Origin: Streptomyces sp. MA5143a
Lineage (GTDB): Bacteria > Actinomycetota > Actinomycetes > Streptomycetales > Streptomycetaceae
DNA length: 64,000 bases
Assembly (NCBI RefSeq): GCF_900290235.1
Contig: NZ_OLMK01000001.1
Span: forward strand, 1-64,000
Reading direction: 5' to 3'
Part shown: positions 44,177 to 52,926 of the stretch, one piece after another
Position numbering within the stretch: the first letter of the stretch is position 1
Layout of the letters: each line of letters opens with the position of its first letter
The notes under the pieces: generated by a model
Database searches by the model: none
Seen by the model: the letters and a program-made list of their open reading frames with translations, nothing else
Told to the model about the DNA's origin: nothing
Translations under genes and position numbers: made by a program

Positions 44177-44572
44177 ATGAGTTCCTCTCCCGCCCGTCTC
44201 GTCCGTGAGTTCCATCGCGCCTTCGGGCTCGATGTCCGTACCGAGCCGACCGAGGTCTCACCCGAGCTGGCCGCGCACCGCGGCGAACTGCTGGCGGAGG
44301 AGGCGGCCGAGGTCGCCGAGGTGGCGGTCGGCGGCCCGCTCGACCGGCTGGCGCACGAACTCGCCGACGTCGTGTACGTGGCGTACGGCACCGCCCTCGT
44401 CCACGGCATCGACCTCGACGCGGTGATCGCCGAGATCCACCGCTCCAACATGACCAAGCTGGGCCCCGACGGCCGCGTCGCCCGCCGCGCCGACGGCAAG
44501 GTCCTCAAGGGCGACCACTACCGGGCGCCCGACGTCGCCGCCGTCCTGCGTGAGCAGGGCTGGACCGGCTGA
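44177..44572 (+). CDS. MazG-like nucleotide pyrophosphohydrolase
   Basis: The protein has 131 residues. It has the all-alpha NTP-pyrophosphatase metal site EEAAEV...HELADVVYVAYGTA (ExxE then ExxD) and the family's HGIDLDAVIAEIHRSNMTKLGPDGR. Such small MazG/MazG-like enzymes hydrolyse house-cleaning targets such as dCTP or modified NTPs; the preferred nucleotide is unknown. It is 59 bp upstream of miaB and may be co-transcribed with it. The 253-bp gap before it shows no other gene. Confidence 0.88.
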   Translation: MSSSPARLVREFHRAFGLDVRTEPTEVSPELAAHRGELLAEEAAEVAEVAVGGPLDRLAHELADVVYVAYGTALVHGIDLDAVIAEIHRSNMTKLGPDGRVARRADGKVLKGDHYRAPDVAAVLREQGWTG

Positions 44573-44631
44573 GACGGGCGTGCACGGGGTGAGGGGCGGG
44601 ACGTACTGCGCGGAGCGCCTACCCTGGTGAC

Positions 44632-46152
44632 ATGACCAGCAGCGACCGGAGCCAGGCAGTGGGCGTCAAGACATACGAAGTACGCACCTACGGGTGTCAG
44701 ATGAACGTCCACGACTCCGAGCGCCTGTCCGGTCTCCTGGAGGAGGCCGGCTACGTGCGCGCGCCCGAGGACGCCGGCGAGGGCGACGCCGACGTCGTCG
44801 TCTTCAACACCTGCGCCGTACGTGAGAACGCCGACAACCGCCTCTACGGCAACCTCGGCCGCCTCGCCCCCATGAAGGCGTCCCGGCCCGGCATGCAGAT
44901 CGCAGTCGGTGGCTGTCTCGCGCAGAAGGACCGCGACACCATCGTCAAGAAGGCGCCCTGGGTGGACGTCGTCTTCGGCACGCACAACATCGGCAAGCTG
45001 CCGGTCCTGCTGGAGCGCGCCCGGATCCAGGACGAGGCGCAGGTCGAGATCGCCGAGTCCCTGGAGGCGTTCCCCTCCACCCTGCCCACCCGCCGCGAGA
45101 GCGCCTACGCCGCGTGGGTCTCGATCTCCGTCGGCTGCAACAACACCTGCACCTTCTGCATCGTCCCGGCGCTGCGCGGCAAGGAGAAGGACCGCCGTAC
45201 CGGCGACATCCTCGCCGAGATCGAGGCGCTGGTCGGCGAGGGCGTCTCCGAGATCACGCTCCTCGGCCAGAACGTCAACGCGTACGGCTCCGACATCGGC
45301 GACCGTGAGGCGTTCAGCAAGCTGCTGCGGGCCTGCGGGACGATCGAGGGCCTGGAGCGCGTCCGGTTCACCTCGCCGCACCCCCGTGACTTCACCGACG
45401 ACGTGATCGCCGCCATGGCCGAGACGCCGAACGTGATGCCGCAGCTGCACATGCCGCTCCAGTCCGGCTCGGACACCGTCCTCAAGGCGATGCGCCGCTC
45501 GTACCGGCAGGAGCGCTACCTGGGCATCATCGAGAAGGTCCGCGCCGCCATCCCGCACGCGGCGATCACCACCGACATCATCGTGGGCTTCCCCGGCGAG
45601 ACCGAGGAGGACTTCGAGCAGACGCTGCACGTGGTGCGTGAGGCCCGCTTCGCACAGGCGTTCACCTTCCAGTACTCCAAGCGCCCCGGCACCCCCGCGG
45701 CCACCATGGAGGACCAGATCCCCAAGGCGGTCGTGCAGAAGCGCTACGAGCGTCTCGTCGCCCTCCAGGAGGAGATCTCCTGGGAGGAGAACAAGAAGCA
45801 GGTCGGGCGCACCCTGGAGCTGATGGTCGCCGAGGGCGAGGGCCGCAAGGACGGCGCCACCCGCCGGCTGTCCGGCCGTGCCCCCGACAACCGCCTCGTC
45901 CACTTCACCAAGCCGGACCAGGGGGTGCGCCCCGGTGACGTCGTGACCGTCGAGATCACGTACGCCGCCCCGCACCACCTCCTCGCCGAGGGCGCCGTCC
46001 TCGAGGTGCGCCGGACGCGCGCCGGTGACGCCTGGGAGAAGCGGAACGCCGCCCCCGAGGCCAAGCCGGCCGGGGTGCTGCTCGGGCTGCCGAGGATCGG
46101 CGTCCCGGAGCCTCTGCCGGTGGCGACGACGGGCGGCTGCGGAGGGCACTGA
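44632..46152 (+). CDS. miaB: tRNA-2-methylthio-N6-dimethylallyladenosine synthase MiaB
   Basis: The protein has 506 residues. UPF0004 cysteines lie in [15 protein letters not shown] and GGCLAQ. The radical-SAM motif is C169xxxC173xxC176 (CNNTCTFC). The C-terminal TRAM domain contains [21 protein letters not shown], followed by a tail of about 50 residues that ends in a Gly/His/Cys motif (GGCGGH). MiaB methylthiolates i6A37 made by MiaA, whose gene is 1.7 kb downstream. The extended tail is normal for Streptomyces MiaB. Confidence 0.96.
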   Translation: MTSSDRSQAVGVKTYEVRTYGCQMNVHDSERLSGLLEEAGYVRAPEDAGEGDADVVVFNTCAVRENADNRLYGNLGRLAPMKASRPGMQIAVGGCLAQKDRDTIVKKAPWVDVVFGTHNIGKLPVLLERARIQDEAQVEIAESLEAFPSTLPTRRESAYAAWVSISVGCNNTCTFCIVPALRGKEKDRRTGDILAEIEALVGEGVSEITLLGQNVNAYGSDIGDREAFSKLLRACGTIEGLERVRFTSPHPRDFTDDVIAAMAETPNVMPQLHMPLQSGSDTVLKAMRRSYRQERYLGIIEKVRAAIPHAAITTDIIVGFPGETEEDFEQTLHVVREARFAQAFTFQYSKRPGTPAATMEDQIPKAVVQKRYERLVALQEEISWEENKKQVGRTLELMVAEGEGRKDGATRRLSGRAPDNRLVHFTKPDQGVRPGDVVTVEITYAAPHHLLAEGAVLEVRRTRAGDAWEKRNAAPEAKPAGVLLGLPRIGVPEPLPVATTGGCGGH

Positions 46153-46326
46153 CCCCAGCCCGCTGTCCGACGGTGGGGGAGCCCGCACGGGTCTCTCCCG
46201 GCCCGGCTGTGCGGTTCTTCGGCCCACCGCGTGCCTCTCGGGCCCCCGGCAGGCATCTCTGATCCGCCGCATGCCTCCCCGGTCCACTTCGTGCTTCGCG
46301 CAGACGTGGCGGTTACCCTGCGGATC

Positions 46327-47037
46327 ATGCTTGTCGCCGCCGCTGTCTGTCCCTGTCCTCCGCTGATCGTGCCCGAGGTTGCCGCGGGGGCCGCGCCCGA
46401 GTTGGACCGTGCGCGGGAGGCCTGCGCGGACGCGCTCGGGGTGCTCGCGGCGGCCCGGCCCGGACGCCTGGTGGTCGTCGGGCCCGCCGACCGGGGCGGC
46501 CGGTACCCGCAGGGCGCCCGCGGATCGTTCCGCGGCTTCGGCGTGGATCTCGACGTCCGGCTCGGGCAGGGCGGGGCCGAGCGGGAGGCGCCGGAGGGTG
46601 CGCTGCCGGCGTCCCTCGCGGTGGCCGCCTGGCTGCTCGACCGCGCCGAGCGGTCCGTCCCCGTGGAAGCCGCGGCCGTGGCGGAACCGCTCGCCGCCGA
46701 GCCGTGCATCTCCCTCGGACGGGACATCGCCGGGGCGGCCGAGCGCGTGGCCCTGCTGGTGATGGGCGACGCCAGCGCCTGCCGGACCCTCAAGGCGCCC
46801 GGGTATCTGGACGAGCGCGCCGCCGGTTTCGACGCGGCGGTCGCCCGCGCCCTCGCCACGGTGGACATCGCCGCCCTGAAGGCACTGGACGCCGGGCTCG
46901 CCGGGGAACTGCTGGTCTCCGGCCGCGCCCCCTGGCAGGTGCTGGCCGGCGCCGCCGAGGAGGCGGACCTGAGCGGCAGCCTGCTGTACGACGACGCGCC
47001 CTACGGCGTGGGCTACCTCGTGGCGACCTGGTCGTGA
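46327..47037 (+). CDS. Class III extradiol dioxygenase subunit B-like protein
   Basis: The protein has 236 residues from the ATG at 46327. It resembles the LigB/MEMO superfamily only at fold level: MLVAAAVCPCPPLIVPEVAAGAAPELDRAREACADAL, GRLVVVGPADRGGRYP, and VALLVMGDASACRTLKAPGYLDERAAGFDAAVARALA. The metal-binding histidines of true extradiol dioxygenases are not conserved (few His are present at all), so catalysis is doubtful. The location between miaB and miaA is conserved in Streptomyces and hints at a tRNA or sulfur link, unproven. Confidence 0.8.
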   Translation: MLVAAAVCPCPPLIVPEVAAGAAPELDRAREACADALGVLAAARPGRLVVVGPADRGGRYPQGARGSFRGFGVDLDVRLGQGGAEREAPEGALPASLAVAAWLLDRAERSVPVEAAAVAEPLAAEPCISLGRDIAGAAERVALLVMGDASACRTLKAPGYLDERAAGFDAAVARALATVDIAALKALDAGLAGELLVSGRAPWQVLAGAAEEADLSGSLLYDDAPYGVGYLVATWS

Positions 47038-47093
47038 CACGGCGGACGGCCGGGAGCGAGGTGCTCCGCGGCCGTCCGTCGAGGTGAAGGTGG

Positions 47094-47366
47094 TCAGGAA
47101 GTCGGAGGCGGTGGTGGCGTGGCCCCGCCGGCCGGGGGCGGGGTGCCGCCGCCGTCTTCCTTGTGCGCGAGTCGGTCCATGGCGTGCTTCGCCTTGCCCG
47201 TGCCCGACTGGATCTTGTGGCTGTACTTGCCCTTGGTCTTCCTGTCGACCGCGTGTGCGGCCTTGTCGAGACCGTGGTGGATCCTGCCCTCGTGCTTCTG
47301 TGCGAGGTGCGAGACCTTCTCCTTGGCCGGGGAGAGTCTGGTTTTCATGCTGTGCAGAAGACCCAT
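47094..47366 (-). CDS. Small basic antitoxin-like protein (MT0933/Rv0909 family)
   Basis: The protein has 90 residues. The helical core KVSHLAQKHEGRIHHGLDKAAHAVDRKTKGKYSHKIQSGTGKAKHAMDRL matches small actinobacterial proteins annotated as Rv0909-type antitoxins. A Pro-rich tail ends it. No toxin gene adjoins it; the neighbour is a small acidic protein. The antitoxin label is therefore inherited from the family, and a general stress (CsbD-like) role is equally possible. It is 23 bp downstream of the acidic-protein gene. Confidence 0.75.
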   Translation of the reverse strand: MGLLHSMKTRLSPAKEKVSHLAQKHEGRIHHGLDKAAHAVDRKTKGKYSHKIQSGTGKAKHAMDRLAHKEDGGGTPPPAGGATPPPPPTS

Positions 47367-47389
47367 GGTTCACCTTCCCGCGCGGATCA

Positions 47390-47659
47390 TCACTTGCGGG
47401 CGCCCTCGCTGGCCTCGTTGTCGGCGGCCTTCTCGGCGGTCTGCTGCTGGGGGATCTCGACGTCGTCCGCCGCGTCGACCACCTCCGCCACGGCGTCCTT
47501 CGCCTCGTCCTCGGTGTCGGCTTGCGGCTGGGCGGCCTCAGCAGATCCCTTCGCCTCGTCCGACTCTTCCGTCCCGGCCCCGGTGGTCGCCGCGGGGGTC
47601 GCCTCGACGGCCTCCTCCGAGCCCTTCGCCTTGCGACGGAACAGCGAAAAAACGCCCAT
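47390..47659 (-). CDS. Small acidic Ala/Glu-rich protein, function unknown
   Basis: The protein has 89 residues from the ATG at 47659, chosen because GAGG lies 5 nt upstream; an ATG at 47680 is possible. A short basic N-terminus (MGVFSLFRRKAKG) is followed by a low-complexity acidic Ala/Glu/Asp/Thr region, predicted disordered. It may be co-transcribed with the antitoxin-like gene: a basic and an acidic small protein side by side. I do not recognise a function. Confidence 0.7.
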   Translation of the reverse strand: MGVFSLFRRKAKGSEEAVEATPAATTGAGTEESDEAKGSAEAAQPQADTEDEAKDAVAEVVDAADDVEIPQQQTAEKAADNEASEGARK

Positions 47660-47840
47660 ATCAACCTCAATGCTACTCATGCGGACTAATTGCCGCGCCT
47701 TCCCGGAGCGTCCGATTGCGTCAACCGGGTCGCCGGCACTTGAAACCGGCGCTCAGAACACGCAACACGCAACGACCCCGCCCGCCTCGCGTCACGTAGC
47801 TCATTCGAGATGAGGCCCCGAGGTTTGCGAGACTGGGGAA

Positions 47841-48779
47841 GTGAGTAGCGCAGTTCCCGCACCTCGGGTCATCGCCGTCGTCGGCCCGACCGCGGCGGGC
47901 AAATCCGATCTGGGTGTCTTTCTGGCCCAGCGCCTCGGCGGCGAGGTCGTCAACGCCGATTCCATGCAGCTCTACCGGGGGATGGACATCGGCACCGCCA
48001 AGCTGACCCCCGAGGAGCGCGACGGAGTCCCGCACCATCTCCTGGACATCTGGGACGTCACGGTCGCCGCCAGCGTCGCCGAGTACCAGCGGCTCGCCAG
48101 GGCCCGCATGGACGCGCTCCTCGCCGAGGGGCGCTGGCCCATCCTGGTGGGCGGTTCCGGCCTGTACGTACGGGGCGCCGTCGACAACCTGGAGTTCCCC
48201 GGCACGGATCCCGAGGTCAGGGCCCGTCTGGAGGAGGAGCTGACCCTGCGCGGCTCCGGCGCCCTGCACGCCCGGCTCGCCGCCGCCGACCCCGGGGCCG
48301 CCCACGCCATCCTGCCCAGCAACGGCCGCCGTATCGTCCGGGCCCTCGAGGTGATCGAGCTCACCGGGAAGCCCTTCACCGCCAACCTGCCGGGCCACGA
48401 CTCGGTCTACGACACCGTGCAGATCGGTGTCGACGTGGCCCGCCCCGAACTCGACGAGCGCATCGCGGCCCGCGTCGACCGCATGTGGGACGCCGGACTG
48501 GTCGACGAAGTGCGCGCACTGGAGGCGCAGGGGTTGCGCGAGGGGCGTACGGCGTCGCGGGCGCTCGGCTACCAGCAGGTCCTCGCGGCCCTCGCCGGAC
48601 AGTGCACCATGGACGAGGCGCGTGCCGAGACGGTCCGTGCCACCAAGCGCTTCGCGCGCCGTCAGGATTCATGGTTCAGGCGCGACCCGCGGGTGCATTG
48701 GCTCAAGGGGGGTGTCGCGGACCGGGCGGAACTCCCGCAGCTCGCAGTGGCGTTGATCGAACGACCGGTCACAGCCTGA
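47841..48779 (+). CDS. miaA: tRNA dimethylallyltransferase MiaA
   Basis: The protein has 312 residues from a GTG. P-loop GPTAAGKSDL, then VNADSMQLYRGMDIGTAK, the substrate-recognition GGSGLYVRG, and the C-terminal ASRALGYQQ and TKRFARRQDSWFRRDPR are all present. MiaA adds dimethylallyl to A37 of tRNAs reading UNN codons, the substrate of MiaB. Confidence 0.96.
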   Translation: MSSAVPAPRVIAVVGPTAAGKSDLGVFLAQRLGGEVVNADSMQLYRGMDIGTAKLTPEERDGVPHHLLDIWDVTVAASVAEYQRLARARMDALLAEGRWPILVGGSGLYVRGAVDNLEFPGTDPEVRARLEEELTLRGSGALHARLAAADPGAAHAILPSNGRRIVRALEVIELTGKPFTANLPGHDSVYDTVQIGVDVARPELDERIAARVDRMWDAGLVDEVRALEAQGLREGRTASRALGYQQVLAALAGQCTMDEARAETVRATKRFARRQDSWFRRDPRVHWLKGGVADRAELPQLAVALIERPVTA

Positions 48780-48887
48780 TCACGTCATGGCATCGGGTCG
48801 CCCCGGCGGTCATCCCGGCCTCCGGGAGCGTGCCATCATCGAGCTTCGATCGACCAAGTGGAGTCCGAGTTGGGAGGGCGCGTGGCG

Positions 48888-49412
48888 ATGGAGGCCGGCC
48901 CTCGCGACACCGCACAAGGCGCGGAGCACGGCACCGCGGACGACGCGGACCAGCTGGTTACCGAGGGGTACGCACTGGACCTCGACAGCGGTCCGCTGAG
49001 CCCCGACGGGCCGGACGACCAGGCTCCGGACGGCGTGACCGACGACGGACCGGAACCGGACGAGATGTCCGCACCGGAGGTCGAGGTCGAGCTGCGCCCC
49101 CAGCGCAGGCTCCGTCTGTGGCAGCTGGCGCCCATCGTGGGCCTCGGCGCGGTCGGCTCCCTGATGTTCGCCTTCCCCCTCGCCTTCGAGTTCGGCGACG
49201 GCGGCGCCGTGGTCGCCATGCTCGGTCTGCTGATCTGCTCCACCGCCGGCGGCTGGGGCATGATGGCCGCACGCCGCGTGGGTTACACGTGGCCAGGCCT
49301 GCCCGCGCGGGGCTCCGGACGCCGCCCGGACTGGCGGGTCGTCCTCGGGTACGCCCTGGTGCTCGCCGCCGTGGTCGTCCTGGCCGTCTGGCGCGTGGCC
49401 CGGCTGCGCTAG
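48888..49412 (+). CDS. Conserved two- to three-helix membrane protein
   Basis: The protein has 174 residues from the ATG at 48888, with GGAGGG 9 nt upstream; a GTG at 48858 is a weaker alternative. The first 75 residues are acidic and disordered. Then come membrane segments at about 82-102 (LAPIVGLGAVGSLMFAFPLAF), 108-126 and 150-168. No catalytic motif is seen. It sits between miaA and dapF, a position shared among Streptomyces. Confidence 0.75.
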   Translation: MEAGPRDTAQGAEHGTADDADQLVTEGYALDLDSGPLSPDGPDDQAPDGVTDDGPEPDEMSAPEVEVELRPQRRLRLWQLAPIVGLGAVGSLMFAFPLAFEFGDGGAVVAMLGLLICSTAGGWGMMAARRVGYTWPGLPARGSGRRPDWRVVLGYALVLAAVVVLAVWRVARLR

Positions 49413-49493
49413 TAGGGCCCGCAGGCCGACGGACGGGCGCCCCCGGAGCCGGTGACCGGCGGGGAGGCCCCCTCCACCCCGTACGATCGAGGA

Positions 49494-50363
49494 ATGAGCA
49501 CGCGGATCGCCTTCCTCAAGGGGCACGGGACCGAGAACGACTTCGTGATCGTCCCCGACCCCGAGAACCTCATCGACCTCACTCCCGCCGCCGTCGCCGC
49601 GCTGTGCGACCGCCGCGCGGGCATCGGGGGCGACGGCGTGCTGCACGTCGTACGGTCGGCCGCGCACCCGGAGGCCGCGGGGCTGGCCGCCGAGGCCGAG
49701 TGGTTCATGGACTACCGCAACGGCGACGGATCGATCGCCGAGATGTGCGGGAACGGCGTGCGGGTCTTCGCCCGCTACCTCCAGCACGCCGGTCACGTCA
49801 CCGAGGGCGACCTCGCCGTCGCCACACGCGGGGGCGTCAAGAGCGTCCACATCGCCAAGGACGGCGACGTCACCGTCGGCATGGGCACGGCACGCCTCCC
49901 CGAGGGGGACGTCACCGTGAGCGTCGGCGACCGCAGCTGGCCCGCGCGCAACGTGAACATGGGCAACCCGCACGCCGTGGCCTTCGTCGACGACCTCTCC
50001 GACGCCGGCGACCTGTACGCCCCGCCCCCGTTCAGCCCGGCCGCCGCCTACCCGGACGGGGTCAACGTCGAGTTCGTCGTCGACCGGGGCCCGCGCCATG
50101 TGGCGATGCGCGTCCATGAGCGCGGCTCCGGCGAGACCCGGTCGTGCGGCACGGGCGCGTGCGCCGTCGCCGTCGCCACGGCCCGCCGCGACGGCGCCGA
50201 CCCGGCCGTCACCGGCGCCCCCGCCACGTACACGGTCGACGTGCCCGGCGGGACCCTGGTCATCACCGAACGGCCCGACGGGGAGATCGAGATGACCGGC
50301 CCCGCCGTGATCGTCGCCGAAGGCGAGCTCGACGCCAACTGGCTCGAAAACGCCGCGCGTTGA
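49494..50363 (+). CDS. dapF: Diaminopimelate epimerase DapF
   Basis: The protein has 289 residues from the ATG at 49494. Catalytic cysteines are C85 (AEMCGNGVR) and C218 (RSCGTGACA), both in canonical context. The enzyme converts LL- to meso-diaminopimelate for lysine. Streptomyces use LL-DAP in peptidoglycan, so DapF here feeds mainly lysine. A candidate structured RNA follows 9 bp after the stop. Confidence 0.95.
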   Translation: MSTRIAFLKGHGTENDFVIVPDPENLIDLTPAAVAALCDRRAGIGGDGVLHVVRSAAHPEAAGLAAEAEWFMDYRNGDGSIAEMCGNGVRVFARYLQHAGHVTEGDLAVATRGGVKSVHIAKDGDVTVGMGTARLPEGDVTVSVGDRSWPARNVNMGNPHAVAFVDDLSDAGDLYAPPPFSPAAAYPDGVNVEFVVDRGPRHVAMRVHERGSGETRSCGTGACAVAVATARRDGADPAVTGAPATYTVDVPGGTLVITERPDGEIEMTGPAVIVAEGELDANWLENAAR

Positions 50364-50372
50364 GTCATGTGA

Positions 50373-50496
50373 GGCTCGACACAGTGGTATGAGGGTCCCG
50401 GATGCCGCTGGTGTGCGAGCCGAACCCCTGCTGAGAGGTGCGAATCCCAGGCAGGGCCGGGGTCGCGTGGCTCGAAACCGCAAACGCCGGACCCTT
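50373..50496 (+). ncRNA. Candidate structured RNA between dapF and the rel/spo gene
   Basis: The 296-bp gap (50364-50659) opens with an 18-bp bulged hairpin: GGCTCG+ACAC+AGTGGTAT (50373-50390) pairs with ATGCCGCT, GTGT and CGAGCC (50402-50421). A second stem CCCTGC/GCAGGG (50426-50431 with 50451-50456) holds a GGTGCGAATCC loop region. The loop of hairpin 1 (50393-50401) can pair over 8 bp (one bulge) with 50487-50494, a pseudoknot. CGAGCC at 50416 can alternatively pair with a second GGCTCG at 50469-50474. Competing helices plus a pseudoknot are what a riboswitch or attenuator shows, but I match it to no known class. It could be the dapF 3' end or the 5' leader of the rel/spo mRNA. Confidence 0.5.
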
Positions 50497-50659
50497 CGCT
50501 CTAATGGGTGATCCGTTTCACGCTCGCCGAGAGGCGGTCAGGTGGGCGTGATGGGCTCGGTAGCATCAAGCACCGGCACGGACGGGGGAACGACACGATC
50601 CCTGAGCCGCCGCACGCCATGGGGCACCCGTCCGCCGGTCCACGCAGCCGGAGGTGCCC

Positions 50660-52822
50660 ATGAGCGCGGAGGCCACGAACCCCGCCGTATCGCCCGCCCC
50701 TGCGCCGCCCGCAGCGCACCGCAGGAAGGGCCGGCCTCGTATCGACCTGCGCCGTCTGGGCCGTGCCGCACTGCTGGGGCCGGCCACCCGTGACCGGTTG
50801 CCCGACGCCATCAGCCATGTCGCCGAGGCCCACCGCGCCCACCACCCCGACGCCGACCTGGAACCGCTGCGCCGGGCGTACGTCCTCGCCGAGTCCTCGC
50901 ACCGCGGCCAGATGCGCAAGAGCGGCGAGCCGTACATCACCCACCCGCTCGCCGTGACCCTGATCCTCGCCGAACTCGGCGCGGAGACGACGACCCTGAC
51001 GGCCTCTCTGCTGCACGACACCGTCGAGGACACGGACGTGACGCTCGATCAGGTGCGCGAGCAGTTCGGCGAGGAGGTGCGCTACCTCGTCGACGGCGTG
51101 ACCAAGTTGGAGAAGGTCGACTACGGCGCCGCCGCCGAGTCCGAGACCTTCCGCAAGATGCTCGTCGCCACCGGCAACGACGTCCGTGTGATGTCGATCA
51201 AACTCGCCGACCGGCTGCACAACATGCGCACCCTCGGCGTGATGCGCCCCGAGAAGCAGGAACGCATCGCCAAGGTCACCCGGGACGTGCTGATCCCGCT
51301 CGCCGAACGCCTCGGCGTCCAGGCACTCAAGACCGAACTGGAGGACCTCGTCTTCGCGATCCTCCACCCCGAGGAGTACGCCCACACCCGTGAACTGATC
51401 GCGGACAACGACGCCCGGGAGAGCGACCCGCTCGCCGAGATCGCCGAAGAGGTGCGCGGGGTGCTGCGTGAGGCCGGCATCCAGGCCGAAGTCCTCATCC
51501 GGCCCCGCCACTTCGTCTCCCTGCACCGGGTCTCGCGAAAACGCGGCCAGCTGCGCGGCACCGACTTCGGACGGCTCCTCGTCCTCGTCAACGAGGACGC
51601 CGACTGCTACGCCGTCCTCGGCGAACTGCACACCTGTCTCACCCCGGTGGTCTCGGAGTTCAAGGACTTCATCGCCGTACCGAAGTTCAACCTGTACCAG
51701 TCGCTGCACACGGCCGTCGCCCGCGGCGACGGGCAGGTCGCCGAAGTGCTCATCCGCACCCACCAGATGCACAAGGTCGCCGAGGCCGGAGTCGTCGCGC
51801 TCGGCAACCCCTACGCCGCCCCCGCCGAGGACCAGACCGACGGCGAGCGGGCCGACGGCGACGGCGAGCGCGTCGACCCCACCCGTCCCGGCTGGCTCTC
51901 CCGCCTCCTCGACTGGCAGCAGGCCGCGCCCGACGCCGACATGTTCTGGTCCACCCTGCGCGAGGACCTCGCCCAGGACCGCGAGATCACCGTCTTCCGG
52001 CCCGACGGCGGCACCCTGGGCCTCCCCGAGGGCGCCAGTTGCGTGGACGCCGCCTACGCCCAGTACGGCGAGGACGCGCACGCCTGCATCGGCGCCCGCG
52101 TCAACGGCCGTCTGGCGACACTCAGCACGGTCCTGAGGGACGGCGACACCGTCCAGCTCCTCATGGGCCAGGACCCCGCCTCCGAGCCCTCCAGGGAGTG
52201 GCTGGAGCACGCCCACACCCCCGCCGCGCGCATCGCCATCCAGCGCTGGCTCGCCACCCACCCCTCGTCCGCCGCAGACGAGCCGGACGCCCTCGACGCC
52301 GAACGCAAGGAAGGGGCGCCGGCCCCCCGCCCCGCCCACGACGAACCCGCCGCGCCCTCGGACACCGCGAACGCCGTGGTCGTCGCCGACCAGCCCGACG
52401 CCAACGTCCGCCTCGCCGGCTGCTGCACCCCCGTACCGCCCGACGAGGTCACCGGCTTCGCCGTCCGCGGGGGAGTGGTGACCGTGCACCGGGTCGAGTG
52501 CGCCGCCGTGACACGCATGAAGGGCCTCGGGCGCGCGGAGATCGCCGTGCACTGGGGGGACACCACCGAGTTCCGGGTCACCCTCGTCGCCGAGTCGTTC
52601 CAGCGCCCCCACCTCCTCGCCGACCTCACCGAGGCCATCGCGCTGGAGGGCGTCGCCATCGTCTCCGCCACCGTCGAACCCCCGACCCAGCAGCGCGTCC
52701 GGCACACGTACACGGTGCAGCTCCCGGACGCCGCCCTCCTCCCGAACCTGATGCGCGCCATGCGCGACGTGGCGGGCGTCTACGACGTGGCGCGGCCCCA
52801 GCACCAGGCGGCCGCCCAGTAG
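50660..52822 (+). CDS. rshA: RelA/SpoT homologue (RshA-type), hydrolase motifs intact, synthetase divergent
   Basis: The protein has 720 residues from the ATG at 50660 (GGAGG 5 nt upstream; GTG at 50654 is less likely). The HD hydrolase domain is complete: H81, H119-D120 and the ED pair E123-D124 (LLHDTVEDTD), plus KLADRLHNMRTL. The synthetase domain is divergent: R281PRHFVS replaces the usual RPKHYYSI, the DLxAxRV segment reads FGRLLVLVNE, and E333FKD replaces RFKD. A TGS domain (about 445-505), a spacer of about 70 residues, a conserved-cysteine region (LAGCCTPVPPDEVTGF) and an ACT domain follow. Streptomyces carry this second Rel/Spo protein besides RelA. I infer mainly (p)ppGpp breakdown or sensing. 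Confidence 0.9.
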   Translation: MSAEATNPAVSPAPAPPAAHRRKGRPRIDLRRLGRAALLGPATRDRLPDAISHVAEAHRAHHPDADLEPLRRAYVLAESSHRGQMRKSGEPYITHPLAVTLILAELGAETTTLTASLLHDTVEDTDVTLDQVREQFGEEVRYLVDGVTKLEKVDYGAAAESETFRKMLVATGNDVRVMSIKLADRLHNMRTLGVMRPEKQERIAKVTRDVLIPLAERLGVQALKTELEDLVFAILHPEEYAHTRELIADNDARESDPLAEIAEEVRGVLREAGIQAEVLIRPRHFVSLHRVSRKRGQLRGTDFGRLLVLVNEDADCYAVLGELHTCLTPVVSEFKDFIAVPKFNLYQSLHTAVARGDGQVAEVLIRTHQMHKVAEAGVVALGNPYAAPAEDQTDGERADGDGERVDPTRPGWLSRLLDWQQAAPDADMFWSTLREDLAQDREITVFRPDGGTLGLPEGASCVDAAYAQYGEDAHACIGARVNGRLATLSTVLRDGDTVQLLMGQDPASEPSREWLEHAHTPAARIAIQRWLATHPSSAADEPDALDAERKEGAPAPRPAHDEPAAPSDTANAVVVADQPDANVRLAGCCTPVPPDEVTGFAVRGGVVTVHRVECAAVTRMKGLGRAEIAVHWGDTTEFRVTLVAESFQRPHLLADLTEAIALEGVAIVSATVEPPTQQRVRHTYTVQLPDAALLPNLMRAMRDVAGVYDVARPQHQAAAQ

Positions 52823-52926
52823 CCACCGGCGTGCCGGGCGGCTCGGCGGACCGCCGGGCCGCTCGTTCGGGTGGGACGGCTGCGCGTCGGCGGCGCGGAC
52901 AGGCGGCGCGCTGGTAGCGGTGGTCC

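Noticed and set aside
45744..46868. 374-residue minus-strand frame over the miaB end
   Set aside because: Antisense of miaB and the LigB-like gene; Ser/Arg/Thr-rich with no motif.
50436..50450. T-arm of a tRNA remnant
   Set aside because: No acceptor stem, D arm or anticodon arm around it.
50432..50456. Cobalamin riboswitch, from the GGTGCGAATCC word
   Set aside because: The rest of the B12-box core and P-stem order is missing; only a short word matches.
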